Shown here one piece after another: positions 54,053 through 62,086 of a DNA stretch of 64,000 bases. Positions within the stretch are counted from its first letter, which is position 1, and each line of letters begins with the position of its first letter. This DNA is from a virus, in IMG/VR virus record IMGVR_UViG_3300030103_004672, positions 24,678 to 88,677 of that record, one strand, 5' to 3'. A model generated the notes under the pieces. It was not told the DNA's origin. It saw only the letters and a program-made list of their open reading frames with translations, and did not search any database. The position numbers and the translations under genes are program-made.

Positions 54053-55003
54053 ATGAAGCTACTAGATTTTAACCAATTTATCAACGAGAATTTCTCTGAA
54101 CAATACCCAGGCCTTAAGAAGGTATATTTAGCTACGAAAAGATCTAGTGGTCAGTATTGGTTATCTTACAAGGGATTTGCAGGCAACAAATTCTTTACAC
54201 AAATAACTGAAAAAAATATTGATGATTTAGACATCAATAAGGATTACCCTGTTTTAACTTACAATAAAGAGCTTGTTACTAAGCTTATTGATTCTGGAAG
54301 AATAAAAGAAGAAAACGTTTACAATCTTCCAAAGCACGTAGATTTATCAGGATCTAAAGAAGAATTTCACAAGTTAGCTGGTGATCATGAAAATGTTCCG
54401 ACTACAGTTTATACTAAGGAAGATGCCCTAGAGAAACTTAATTTCCCAATCATCGCAAAACCCTCACAAGGCCACAGCGGAATGGGAATACAAATTTTTA
54501 AGACTAAAGAAGATTTTGAAAAGGCAGACGAAAATAAATTTGATACATTCTCTGAATTTATAGATAAGGCTGAAGAGCAGAGGTTTTTTGTATTTAAAGG
54601 AGAGCCGTTCTTTTGGCAAGAAAGACAGCCTAATAATGCAAAGGCAAAATCAGGCGACGGCGGAGCAGATTCAAAAATGAATTTTAAGTATTGTAGAAAG
54701 GATCCGGCTAATATTCCATCTGAATATGCAAGTGTTATCAAAGAATTTTCTAAGATGTATGAGAACCTACCTATGATATGTTTTGACATGATGAAAGATA
54801 AAAATGGTAAGGTATTCGTTATTGAGCCAAATAGCCAACCAGGTCCACCATTTGATTCGACTGCGAAGATGTATGAGAAGATTTACGAAGACTTCTACGG
54901 TGAGAAGATGGATAAGGCATCTAAAGATAAGCTCGATGAATATTCTAAGCAAATGATTGAGATGACTTTAGCAGATGATTCAGGAAGATTTTCAACTGAA
55001 TAA
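54053..55003 (+). CDS. ATP-grasp ligase with capsid-targeting-like N-terminus
   Basis: A 316-residue ATP-grasp protein. The central NFPIIAKPSQGHSGMGIQIF is the ATP-binding glycine loop, RFFVFKGEPFFWQ follows, and ICFDMMKDKNGKVFVIEPNSQPGPPFD holds the metal-binding Glu/Asn pair. Such enzymes join a carboxylate to an amine or thiol using ATP. The first 14 residues, MKLLDFNQFINENF, resemble the T4 capsid-targeting sequence MKTYQEFIAEA cut by gp21. The enzyme may thus be packed in the head and injected, or it may act on hydroxymethylated bases with the upstream gene. Substrate unknown. Confidence 0.78.
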   Translation: MKLLDFNQFINENFSEQYPGLKKVYLATKRSSGQYWLSYKGFAGNKFFTQITEKNIDDLDINKDYPVLTYNKELVTKLIDSGRIKEENVYNLPKHVDLSGSKEEFHKLAGDHENVPTTVYTKEDALEKLNFPIIAKPSQGHSGMGIQIFKTKEDFEKADENKFDTFSEFIDKAEEQRFFVFKGEPFFWQERQPNNAKAKSGDGGADSKMNFKYCRKDPANIPSEYASVIKEFSKMYENLPMICFDMMKDKNGKVFVIEPNSQPGPPFDSTAKMYEKIYEDFYGEKMDKASKDKLDEYSKQMIEMTLADDSGRFSTE

Positions 55004-55020
55004 TTTTTTTGTTATATTAG
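55003..55020 (+). promoter_or_regulatory. Candidate early/middle promoter element (T-run GTTATATTA)
   Basis: ATTTTTTTGTTATATTAG, overlapping the ATP-grasp stop and 18 bases before the phosphoesterase start; same form as the element at 51822. Confidence 0.45.
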
Positions 55021-55037
55021 TATTCTAAATAACTTAC

Positions 55038-55619
55038 ATGATAAAAACCCAAGAAGAGCTTTTGAAGGCCATTGATGATCCTTCATTTGATTTCTTTATT
55101 ACTTCAGATACTTGGTTTGGCAGAAAGCAAATCATAGATATCGCAAACCGACCTTTTAGCACTTTGAATGAGATGAATGATACTCTTGTTGAAAAGTGGA
55201 ATGAGAAGGTATCTAAAAGTGACATAGTGTTTCACCTTGGCAATTTTGCTTGGGATCCTATAACAGCTGAAAATATGTTATCTAGGCTGAATGGTAACAT
55301 TATATTTTGTGTAAGCGACGACGATGATGCAATATCACTCATGTCGGAAGCTGACGAGACAATAAACATTATTGACAATGATATAGTAATATTAGAAGAA
55401 CGAGATTTAGTTCTTTGCCATTATCCATTACGAGTTTGGCCTGGTAAGAGCTCTGGTACTATACACATCCACGGCCACACTATATTTTCACATAAAACAA
55501 ATTTAACAGAAGAGCTTCGCATAAATGCGTGTATCGACTTCTGGAATTATGCACCCATTCGTTTTTCAACCCTTAAAGACTTAATAAATGAACAAAACTT
55601 ATCGTCAACTAGCAAGTGA
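55038..55619 (+). CDS. Metallophosphoesterase-fold protein with lost active-site residues
   Basis: A 193-residue calcineurin-like protein. The fold is clear (FFITSDTWFGRKQIIDIANRPF, IVFHLGNFAW, a mid-strand IIFCVSDDDDAI, LCHYPLRVWPG, IHIHGHTIF), but signature residues differ: DTHFGH is DTWFGR, HLGDF is HLGNF, and GNHD is SDDD. The late H-Y and HGHT histidines remain. It is therefore probably inactive as a two-metal phosphatase, or altered in specificity. The end overlaps the sigma gene by 32 bases. Confidence 0.85.
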   Translation: MIKTQEELLKAIDDPSFDFFITSDTWFGRKQIIDIANRPFSTLNEMNDTLVEKWNEKVSKSDIVFHLGNFAWDPITAENMLSRLNGNIIFCVSDDDDAISLMSEADETINIIDNDIVILEERDLVLCHYPLRVWPGKSSGTIHIHGHTIFSHKTNLTEELRINACIDFWNYAPIRFSTLKDLINEQNLSSTSK

Positions 55620-56202
55620 ATTTAAAAATACAAGATCTGAGGAATCTTTTTCTCAACTATACCAAAAAATAAAACCAGGATTAACAAGTTATGTAAATAA
55701 GATATTAAAAGATCCAGAGTTAACACAGGATGTTGTATCTACGACACTTACTAAAATATTCCTGAAGATAGATCAATATAATGAAGACTATCAGATTACA
55801 ACCTGGGCTTACAAGATAGCCTATAATGATGCAATAGGTAAAATTAGAGACCGTCAAAAAAGAGTCAGCATGAATGCATTTACTGATGCTGGTCAAGATG
55901 TTCGCCGAGCTGCTGTTCCTGCGTCTATAGCAGACGACGATCTAACTAATGATGAGTATTTAGAGGAAGACAATATTTTGCAAGAGAAGTTTGATAAGAC
56001 CACCGAAGCAATTAAATCACTTCCTGCCTTATACAAGCCTTACATGGTAGAACGGTTTTTGAATAATAGATCGTACAATGATATCCTTGACATGATGCAA
56101 GCAAAGGAAAAGGGAATCAATCTACAAACTGTAAAAAACAGAATATTCAGAGGGCGAAAACTAGTAAAAGACTCATTAAACAATGAGGTAGTTTTTCAGT
56201 AA
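55588..56202 (+). CDS. ECF-type sigma-70 family factor
   Basis: A 204-residue sigma factor. Region 2 reads ELTQDVVSTTLTKIFLKIDQYNEDYQITTWAYKIAYNDAIGKIRDRQKR (about 41-91), with the FLKIDQY..TTWAYKIA pattern of region 2.2-2.4. Region 4 reads IKSLPALYKPYMVERFLNNRSYNDILDMM...INLQTVKNRIFRGRKLVKDSL (about 143-198), the usual helix-turn-helix. It should bind host core RNA polymerase and redirect it to a promoter class of its own. It is distinct from the gp55-type late sigma at 22728. A membrane protein gene follows 12 bases later. Confidence 0.88.
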   Translation: MNKTYRQLASEFKNTRSEESFSQLYQKIKPGLTSYVNKILKDPELTQDVVSTTLTKIFLKIDQYNEDYQITTWAYKIAYNDAIGKIRDRQKRVSMNAFTDAGQDVRRAAVPASIADDDLTNDEYLEEDNILQEKFDKTTEAIKSLPALYKPYMVERFLNNRSYNDILDMMQAKEKGINLQTVKNRIFRGRKLVKDSLNNEVVFQ

Positions 56203-56214
56203 AATAAATAAAAT

Positions 56215-56676
56215 ATGTTTATATTTAAGCTAATTCGAGAAATAAGATTATGGCGAAAGGTTAAGAAAGTATTAGAAGAAAATACTGATTCTCTTAACGA
56301 AAGTGGCTTTCGTGTTGATTGGGTTGGTCGTGCATATACTGTAATAAATTTACCAGAAGAGGTTGCTAACCATAATGAAACTGTCCAGGAAGGATATGTC
56401 CTACAAAAGCTCAGAGACTATGATGAGTTATTTTTAAAGTTAGGAGTTTCTGATGTATTGATACCAGAGATGGAAAGAATCGATGAGCCAGGAGCTGCTG
56501 CCTTTTTACTAATATTAGCACCAGCTCGCAGATATCTTAATTTAGGCAGAATATTGCTGTCATTATTAAGTGCAGTGCTTGGCATATTTGCTATTCGAGT
56601 TATTTTTAAACTTATCAGCAAATATAACGTGCCTATTGCAGAGTTCTTTAATAATGCAAAAGAAATAATATTTTAA
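56215..56676 (+). CDS. Small membrane-associated protein after the sigma gene
   Basis: A 153-residue protein with a soluble N-terminal ~95 residues and hydrophobic C-terminal helices (AAAFLLILA, then LLSLLSAVLGIFAIRVIFKLI). No family recognised. Adjacent membrane proteins are often anti-sigma factors in ECF systems, so a regulator role is possible, but no zinc-binding anti-sigma motif is seen. It overlaps the next gene by one base. Confidence 0.7.
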   Translation: MFIFKLIREIRLWRKVKKVLEENTDSLNESGFRVDWVGRAYTVINLPEEVANHNETVQEGYVLQKLRDYDELFLKLGVSDVLIPEMERIDEPGAAAFLLILAPARRYLNLGRILLSLLSAVLGIFAIRVIFKLISKYNVPIAEFFNNAKEIIF

Positions 56677-57416
56677 TGTCGATATCACAAGAACTTAAAA
56701 AGACGGTCAGTTTAAATGGCAAGAGGTATTACGATGTAGGAATTGACAAGCTGTTGCCTTCAGTAACCACAGTAATAGGTGAATTTGCTGATAAATCAGG
56801 AATTAAACATTGGATAGAAAGAGTAGGTGCGGAGAAGGCTCAGAAGATTACAAAATTTTCTGCAAACCGGGGTACGGTTATGCACCAAATGATTGAATAT
56901 TTTTTAACTTCATTCGAGAGGGAAGAAAGGCTTAGACTCATGGAGGCTCGCGAGAAAATAAAAAGTTATTGTGAATCCGAGGGATTTACTAGAGATGAAC
57001 GGCGAATGGGCGAGCGTTTATTCTACAATTTTTACAACACCGACACATTTGATAGAATAAAAAGAGTTGATAAATTAGAGGAAGCAGTTTGGTCAACAAA
57101 GAACGGTGGGTTTGCAGGGCGAACTGATGCTATATACGAAAACCAAAACGGCGGTATTATAATTCTTGACTTTAAAACCGCCAGAAAGGCAAAAAAGAGA
57201 AAATGGATAGATGATTATTTTCTGCAGGCAGCAGCTTATTACATTGCATATTGGGAAATGACTGGCGTGAAACCTGAAGGTGGAGAGATCTGGATAAGTA
57301 ACGAACAAGAAGGGTTTCCACAAGTTTTTGAGATCTATGAGAAGGATATGCAATACTATGGAGCTAAATTTTTAACCATGGTCAAAGATTTTCACACCAA
57401 ATACAACGAAGATTAA
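56676..57416 (+). CDS. PD-(D/E)XK exonuclease (Cas4/MGME1-like)
   Basis: A 246-residue nuclease. NRGTVMHQMIEYF carries the early His70, GGFAGRTDAIYE has Asp151, IIILDFKTARKAK has Asp165-x-Lys167, and DDYFLQAAAYYIAYWE has Gln184, giving the complete RecB/Cas4-type set. LLPSVTTVI at the start is also typical of MGME1/phage exonucleases. It could resect DNA ends or degrade host DNA. It is the last gene of this transcription unit before a late-box variant. Confidence 0.9.
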   Translation: MSISQELKKTVSLNGKRYYDVGIDKLLPSVTTVIGEFADKSGIKHWIERVGAEKAQKITKFSANRGTVMHQMIEYFLTSFEREERLRLMEAREKIKSYCESEGFTRDERRMGERLFYNFYNTDTFDRIKRVDKLEEAVWSTKNGGFAGRTDAIYENQNGGIIILDFKTARKAKKRKWIDDYFLQAAAYYIAYWEMTGVKPEGGEIWISNEQEGFPQVFEIYEKDMQYYGAKFLTMVKDFHTKYNED

Positions 57417-57425
57417 ATATATAAA
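57415..57425 (+). promoter_or_regulatory. Late-promoter-like box AAATATATAAA
   Basis: A variant of the late box overlapping the nuclease stop, 16 bases before the TTG start of the next gene. Confidence 0.5.
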
Positions 57426-57440
57426 GAAAAAATCATCATC

Positions 57441-57722
57441 TTGGGAAGAATTAAAAAATTTGCAGATTTTGTCTTAGAAGGCAAATCAGTTAAAATCATA
57501 CCAGCGGGTGATGAAGAGCAGGGTGATGGTTCAGACAGGGAAACTGAGGCGGAAGTTACATCATTTATGGATGCAGAAGAAGACAACTGCCCACGATGCG
57601 GTGAGCATGTAGAGGACTGCAGATGTGATGATTCGGATTATTGGTCAACCCAGACTTACCACAGAGTACCCAAAGGTAAAGTGGAAAAACCAAAACCAAA
57701 ACAGAATTTTAAAGACAAATAA
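57441..57722 (+). CDS. Small zinc-knuckle protein with capsid-targeting-like N-terminus
   Basis: A 93-residue protein starting at TTG 57441; no ATG precedes the conserved start. IKKFADFVLEGK at the N-terminus resembles the T4 capsid-targeting sequence (KTYQEFIAEA), including a gp21-type cleavage point after Leu-Glu. An acidic middle is followed by NCPRCGEHVEDCRCDD, a compact Cys4 zinc knuckle, and a basic tail. A late-box variant lies upstream. It may be an internal protein delivered with DNA (inference). Confidence 0.65.
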   Translation: MGRIKKFADFVLEGKSVKIIPAGDEEQGDGSDRETEAEVTSFMDAEEDNCPRCGEHVEDCRCDDSDYWSTQTYHRVPKGKVEKPKPKQNFKDK

Positions 57723-57740
57723 CTTTTTAATAATTTTTAT

Positions 57741-58064
57741 ATGAAATATACAGAATACGTAAATTATGCAGTGTTAACTATTGTTTTTCTAGTTTTTATG
57801 CAGACATGTGGCACTAAAAAAAGAATAAGTAGAGCTTATGATGATCATCAGGAAACCCTTGATAGCCTTCAGACTGAGGTAGATTCCTTAAAGTCTATGA
57901 ATGCTAAAAAGTTTGGTGAGCTTTATGAACTATTAATAACCGAGGATGAAATGGTTGAACTGATCAAAGAAACACCTGCATGGAAAACGCTAAGAATTGA
58001 GGAGATATCTGACAAAGAAAGAATCTCAATTAACGCGTTAGAAGAAAGAGATCCAAATGAGTAG
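57741..58064 (+). CDS. Membrane-anchored coiled-coil protein
   Basis: A 107-residue protein. One N-terminal hydrophobic helix (VNYAVLTIVFLVFMQTCG) is followed by Lys/Arg and then a coiled coil (DDHQETLDSLQTEVDSLKSM). The Cys at the end of the hydrophobic stretch could be a lipidation site, though FMQTC is not a strong lipobox. A signal-anchor topology with the coiled coil on the far side is the other option. Similar small proteins occur in T4-like phages; function unknown. Its end overlaps the next gene by 8 bases. Confidence 0.65.
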   Translation: MKYTEYVNYAVLTIVFLVFMQTCGTKKRISRAYDDHQETLDSLQTEVDSLKSMNAKKFGELYELLITEDEMVELIKETPAWKTLRIEEISDKERISINALEERDPNE

Positions 58065-58572
58065 AATAATTCCAGGCGTGCCCACACCCAGATCAGGTGA
58101 TCCAACCTGTGTTCTTTCGACTTGTGCTAGAATAATAGCACAGGTCGATTGTGTTTTAACTGTGTTGCAGGGTGCAACTGGTTGTGTAGAAATACAGCTT
58201 TTTAATAAAGAGGGTAAACCGCTCGATCTAGATAGGTTTTCCGAAATGCACGTTATGCTCTATGATGAGCTAGAATGTGTAGTTGCAAATTTCTTTTGGC
58301 CAAACATACCTACAGGATGTACAGGTCATCTTATAGAAGTATTACAGAGAACCACTTCAACTGGAACTATTGTTGACAAAGGTTTAATTAAGGTTTGTCT
58401 TTCAAAAGAATGTACAAGTAGAAGCCCAGGTAAGATATTTGCAGAGATAAGGCTGACCGAACCTGCAACTGAAACAGGTGGCACTGACGATATTATAGGA
58501 GTCAAGTGTATTTGGGTTGCTCAGATATTAGAATCATTAATTTATAAAAACGGATGCGATGACGGCTGCTAA
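58057..58572 (+). CDS. Cys-rich hypothetical protein
   Basis: A 171-residue, beta-prone protein with many cysteines (CVLSTCARI, VDCVL, TGCVE, ELECVV, TGCTG, VCLSKECTS, KNGCDDGC). No signal peptide. The alternating hydrophobic pattern (CVEIQLFNKEGKPLDLD; KIFAEIRL) suggests an immunoglobulin- or BppU-like beta sandwich, as found in phage baseplate or fibre proteins. Assignment is uncertain. It overlaps the following membrane-protein gene by 14 bases. Confidence 0.65.
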   Translation: MSRIIPGVPTPRSGDPTCVLSTCARIIAQVDCVLTVLQGATGCVEIQLFNKEGKPLDLDRFSEMHVMLYDELECVVANFFWPNIPTGCTGHLIEVLQRTTSTGTIVDKGLIKVCLSKECTSRSPGKIFAEIRLTEPATETGGTDDIIGVKCIWVAQILESLIYKNGCDDGC

Positions 58573-59293
58573 AAGCAAACTAGTTAATTTTTTCATCATA
58601 GGTATTTTTACAAGTCTTTACATTTTAGTTGCAACAATATCTATGATCAATAGTGTTGATTTCTTTGATCTTAGTCATGATAGAAACTTGGCATGGTCAT
58701 TGGCCATTGGATTTGAAATGGGTGCAGCAGCATCTCTTGCTGCAATCATTATATTAGACAAGACAAATAAATTTTTAGTTTGGGGACTATTCTTGCTATT
58801 AACACTTTTCCAAATGATGGCAAATTCATATCATGCCTTTGTTAGCCTTGAAGAATTCCAGGGTTGGATAGAGTTATTCGGACTACAAGAAGAAGAGCCA
58901 TTAACACAAAAAAGAATTTTAGCCATTTTAAGTGGTGCTATTTTACCACTTGTAGCTTTAGGTTTTATTAAATCATTGGTTGACTATTTAAGACCTGATG
59001 ATTTACAGATACCAAAACAAATTCAAGCTGAAGAAGAAATAGCTAACAAAAGAATTATGAATGTAATTGATCAAAATGAAAACATTGGTTTCAATTATAC
59101 TGATAAAGAACAAAGTGAAGAACAGCTCAAAACTATAGAGGTAGTTGTTGAGCCAAAGGTGGTCAATGATACGACTAATGTGAGTGCAAACGACGAAAAG
59201 GAATCTGTTTCTGAAAAGGACACAACTGATAGTTTGGATAAGAATCAGGTTCAACGGCCTCGAAAGGCATTCACCAAGCAGTATAAGCCCTAA
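58559..59293 (+). CDS. Multi-pass membrane protein
   Basis: A 244-residue protein with about four membrane helices: FFIIGIFTSLYILVATISMI, LAIGFEMGAAASLAAIIIL, FLVWGLFLLLTLFQMMA and ILSGAILPLVALGFIKSLV. The last ~95 residues are a soluble, acidic tail. No channel or enzyme motif is recognised. Inner-membrane location is likely. It precedes PhoH and the two-component genes and might take part in the same envelope-linked process (inference from position). Confidence 0.75.
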   Translation: MTAAKSKLVNFFIIGIFTSLYILVATISMINSVDFFDLSHDRNLAWSLAIGFEMGAAASLAAIIILDKTNKFLVWGLFLLLTLFQMMANSYHAFVSLEEFQGWIELFGLQEEEPLTQKRILAILSGAILPLVALGFIKSLVDYLRPDDLQIPKQIQAEEEIANKRIMNVIDQNENIGFNYTDKEQSEEQLKTIEVVVEPKVVNDTTNVSANDEKESVSEKDTTDSLDKNQVQRPRKAFTKQYKP

Positions 59294-59334
59294 ATCTGCA
59301 TTATGAAACAGGGTAAAAAATATACTACTGGTTT

Positions 59335-60018
59335 ATGTCAAAGGAAGCGCGCGAAGAATCTGTGTTTCATGAAAAACGGAGACCTAAAAATCCAATAAAA
59401 TTTAATATTACATTAAACGAGGAGCAAAAGTTAGCAAAAGAAAAAATATTAAGAAACACAATAACAGTTCTAGCTGGTAGAGCTGGATCTGGAAAGACAC
59501 TGTTAGCTTGCCAAATTGCTTTAGATGGATTGTTTCGAAAGGAATACGAAAAAATTATTATAACAAGGCCAACCGTATCCAAAGAGGATATCGGATTTCT
59601 GCCAGGAAACTTAAAAGAGAAACTAGATCCCTGGGTTCAGCCAATTTACCAAAACATGTATCAATTATATGATCGTGAAAAGGTAAATAAACATCTAGAA
59701 AATAGTGATATCGAGATAGTACCTATCTCATTTATGCGAGGCAGGACATTCTTAGATAGCTGTGTAATTGTTGATGAGGCACAAAACGTGACAATGGAGC
59801 AAATGCAAATGATTGTAACTAGAGTTGGTTTGCGAAGCAAAATGATAATTTGTGGAGATGCTGCTCAGATAGATCTAAAAACAAGAAGAGAATCAGGTTT
59901 TAGCTTTTTATATGATGCAGCAGAAAGCATTGAGCACTTAGCAGCCATCTTGCTTGAAACTAACCATAGAAATCCTATTGTAGATGAGCTAATTGAATAT
60001 TATTCTAAGTATAGTTAA
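59335..60018 (+). CDS. phoH: PhoH-like ATPase
   Basis: A 227-residue P-loop protein of the PhoH group. Walker A is AGRAGSGKT (47-55), followed by IIITRPTVSKEDIGFLPGNLKEKLDPWVQPIY, a segment diagnostic for PhoH, then FMRGRTFLDSCVIVDEAQNVT (Walker B) and ICGDAAQIDLKTRRESGFSF. PhoH is common in marine phages; it is implicated in RNA or phosphate-stress functions, but its role there is unsettled. It is followed 10 bases later by a histidine kinase gene. Confidence 0.93.
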   Translation: MSKEAREESVFHEKRRPKNPIKFNITLNEEQKLAKEKILRNTITVLAGRAGSGKTLLACQIALDGLFRKEYEKIIITRPTVSKEDIGFLPGNLKEKLDPWVQPIYQNMYQLYDREKVNKHLENSDIEIVPISFMRGRTFLDSCVIVDEAQNVTMEQMQMIVTRVGLRSKMIICGDAAQIDLKTRRESGFSFLYDAAESIEHLAAILLETNHRNPIVDELIEYYSKYS

Positions 60019-60028
60019 TAAATAACTT

Positions 60029-61651
60029 ATGGTCATAGACTTAAAGTATATTTTTACTGCCGTTTCGGCTATGCTAACAATTTTAACATTTTTTGTTGTC
60101 AAGACACTAGGAGTATTTGATATAATAGAGCACTCTCAAACAGTAGATCTTTTTGAATATTTTTCATTTATATTGTTCTTGCCTTTCTTTTTTCATTTGG
60201 GTTGGCAAATTTTTACGACTACAAAGAGAGAGAAGGTTAGCCGAAAGGCACTACAAGACATTCTTGATGATTCATGCTTGGTATTGAGAGCAGATGCTAA
60301 CGGTAAAATAGTTTTTGTTAATGATTTATTTTGCAAAACATCTGGATACAAACCACATGAACTTTTAGGAAAGGAATATAACTCACTCGGTTGTAAGGAA
60401 TATCATGATGATGAATTTTGGGAAAACGCTATAAGTACTACAGTCAAATATAGATCTATATGGCAAGAGGTTGTAACTAATATGCATAAAGAAGAACGGT
60501 GCTATATAGTTAACACTTGGATGATGGCAGAATTTAATGAAAACGGTGAGCATATAGGTTTTCTTTCTGTAAGCCAGGACATAACTAAACTTATGGATTC
60601 ATTAGACATGGTTGATAAAAAATCAAAAGAAGTTGAGAACGTTTTGTCAGCTATTGATAAATCAAATGCAGTAATTGAATTTTTACCACATGGGCATATT
60701 ATAACAGCAAATAAAAACTTTCTGGACTTGATGGGATATTCTCTTGAAGAAATAAAAAATGAACATCATTCGATATTTGTAGATGAAAAAACAAAAATAT
60801 CCAAAGGGTACGATAACTTTTGGAAATCTTTAAGAAACGGTAATTTTAGATCTGGTGAATTTACGAGATATAAAAAAAATGGAGAAACCGTTTACATTCA
60901 GGGCACTTACAACCCTATTATGGATGAAGATGGAAATCTAGAAAGAGTTCTCAAGGTTGTTACGGACATAACAGATTCAGTTGTACAGAAACAAGAAATA
61001 GAAAGAAAAAATGCATATTTGGAACACGCAGCTAAAATATTGCGACATGACATGCATTCAGGAATTAACACATATATACCTCGAGGTCTATCATCTCTAA
61101 AAAGGAGAATCACTGATGAGAAAATAGAAGAGTTGCGTTTATCTTCTCCTATGAAAATGTTAGAGGAGGGGCTTAAACATGCACAAAGGGTTTACAATGG
61201 CGTAAAAGAATTCACAAACTTAGTTAAAAAAGATGCAATTCTAGAAAAAGAGTTTCTTGATCTAAATGTAATTTTAGAAAATTATTTGTCGTCAACATCC
61301 TATAAATCACAGGTTAATATAGACGTATTGCCGTCTGCGGAGGTAAATGAATCATTATTTTGCACAGCTATAGACAATCTAATTAGAAACGGCTTAAAAT
61401 ATAATGATAGTCCAACTAAACAGATAAATATTTATTATGAATCAGGGTATTTGATTATCAAGGATAACGGCCGAGGAATGACTAAAGAACAATTTAGACA
61501 TTACAGTCAACCGTATACCAGAGGTAAAAATCAAAAAGAAGCAGGATCTGGTTTAGGATTAAATATTTGTATATCGATACTAGCAGAACATGGGTTTGAA
61601 GTAGAGTCTACAAAACTTAAAAATGGAACTAAAATAAAAATAAAATTATGA
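60029..61651 (+). CDS. Membrane PAS-PAS sensor histidine kinase
   Basis: A 540-residue kinase. Two N-terminal membrane helices (about 6-28, 44-63) with only a short loop, then two PAS domains (about 74-188 and 203-318, each ending in a VSQDIT/VTDIT motif), a dimerisation/phosphotransfer region with ILRHDMHSGINTYI (His340), and an ATPase domain with N box AIDNLIRNGLKYN (Asn450, Asn454), G1 IKDNGRGM and G2 GSGLGLNI. All catalytic elements are intact. The lack of an external sensor domain implies sensing inside the cell or in the membrane. The response regulator start overlaps its stop (ATGA). A full kinase in a phage is unusual. Confidence 0.95.
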   Translation: MVIDLKYIFTAVSAMLTILTFFVVKTLGVFDIIEHSQTVDLFEYFSFILFLPFFFHLGWQIFTTTKREKVSRKALQDILDDSCLVLRADANGKIVFVNDLFCKTSGYKPHELLGKEYNSLGCKEYHDDEFWENAISTTVKYRSIWQEVVTNMHKEERCYIVNTWMMAEFNENGEHIGFLSVSQDITKLMDSLDMVDKKSKEVENVLSAIDKSNAVIEFLPHGHIITANKNFLDLMGYSLEEIKNEHHSIFVDEKTKISKGYDNFWKSLRNGNFRSGEFTRYKKNGETVYIQGTYNPIMDEDGNLERVLKVVTDITDSVVQKQEIERKNAYLEHAAKILRHDMHSGINTYIPRGLSSLKRRITDEKIEELRLSSPMKMLEEGLKHAQRVYNGVKEFTNLVKKDAILEKEFLDLNVILENYLSSTSYKSQVNIDVLPSAEVNESLFCTAIDNLIRNGLKYNDSPTKQINIYYESGYLIIKDNGRGMTKEQFRHYSQPYTRGKNQKEAGSGLGLNICISILAEHGFEVESTKLKNGTKIKIKL

Positions 61652-62085
61652 TACCATCAATATTATTAGTAGATGATGAAGATCTATTTCATTTAGTATT
61701 CGAAGACGCATGTAGCTTATTAGACATTACACTTTCTTTACAGTCAGTAAATTCAGCTGACGATGCAGCAACTATGTTTAAGGAATGGTATGATAATGGG
61801 CACAGTGGTGATAGACCTGCATGTGCTTTTATAGATTTAAACATTATAGGTTCTTCATTTGATGGAATAGAACTTATAAGAAAAATAAACAAAGAATATG
61901 GTAATGGTGTCGTTATTGGTATCATATCATCATCTAGTGATCAAGATGAAATAGAAAAATCTAAAGAAGTCGGTGCACAGTTTTGGATTATAAAGTCTGA
62001 CGAAATAGAGCCTCGATTGGAACAATTTAGGGAAGATTACGAAGGATTTAAAGATAGAATCATGCCTTTTAAAGTTTACAAATAA
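61648..62085 (+). CDS. Stand-alone response regulator receiver (CheY-like)
   Basis: A 145-residue receiver domain. SILLVDDEDLF has the acidic pair Asp9-Asp10, CAFIDLNIIG holds phospho-acceptor Asp63, GIISSSSDQ gives the switch Ser, and FWIIKSDE gives Lys116. There is no DNA-binding or enzymatic output domain, so it must act by protein contacts, as CheY or Spo0F do. Translational overlap with the kinase makes a cognate pair very likely. Candidate partners in the phage are the coiled-coil membrane protein immediately downstream or the ECF sigma (inference). Confidence 0.93.
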   Translation: MIPSILLVDDEDLFHLVFEDACSLLDITLSLQSVNSADDAATMFKEWYDNGHSGDRPACAFIDLNIIGSSFDGIELIRKINKEYGNGVVIGIISSSSDQDEIEKSKEVGAQFWIIKSDEIEPRLEQFREDYEGFKDRIMPFKVYK

Positions 62086-62086
62086 T

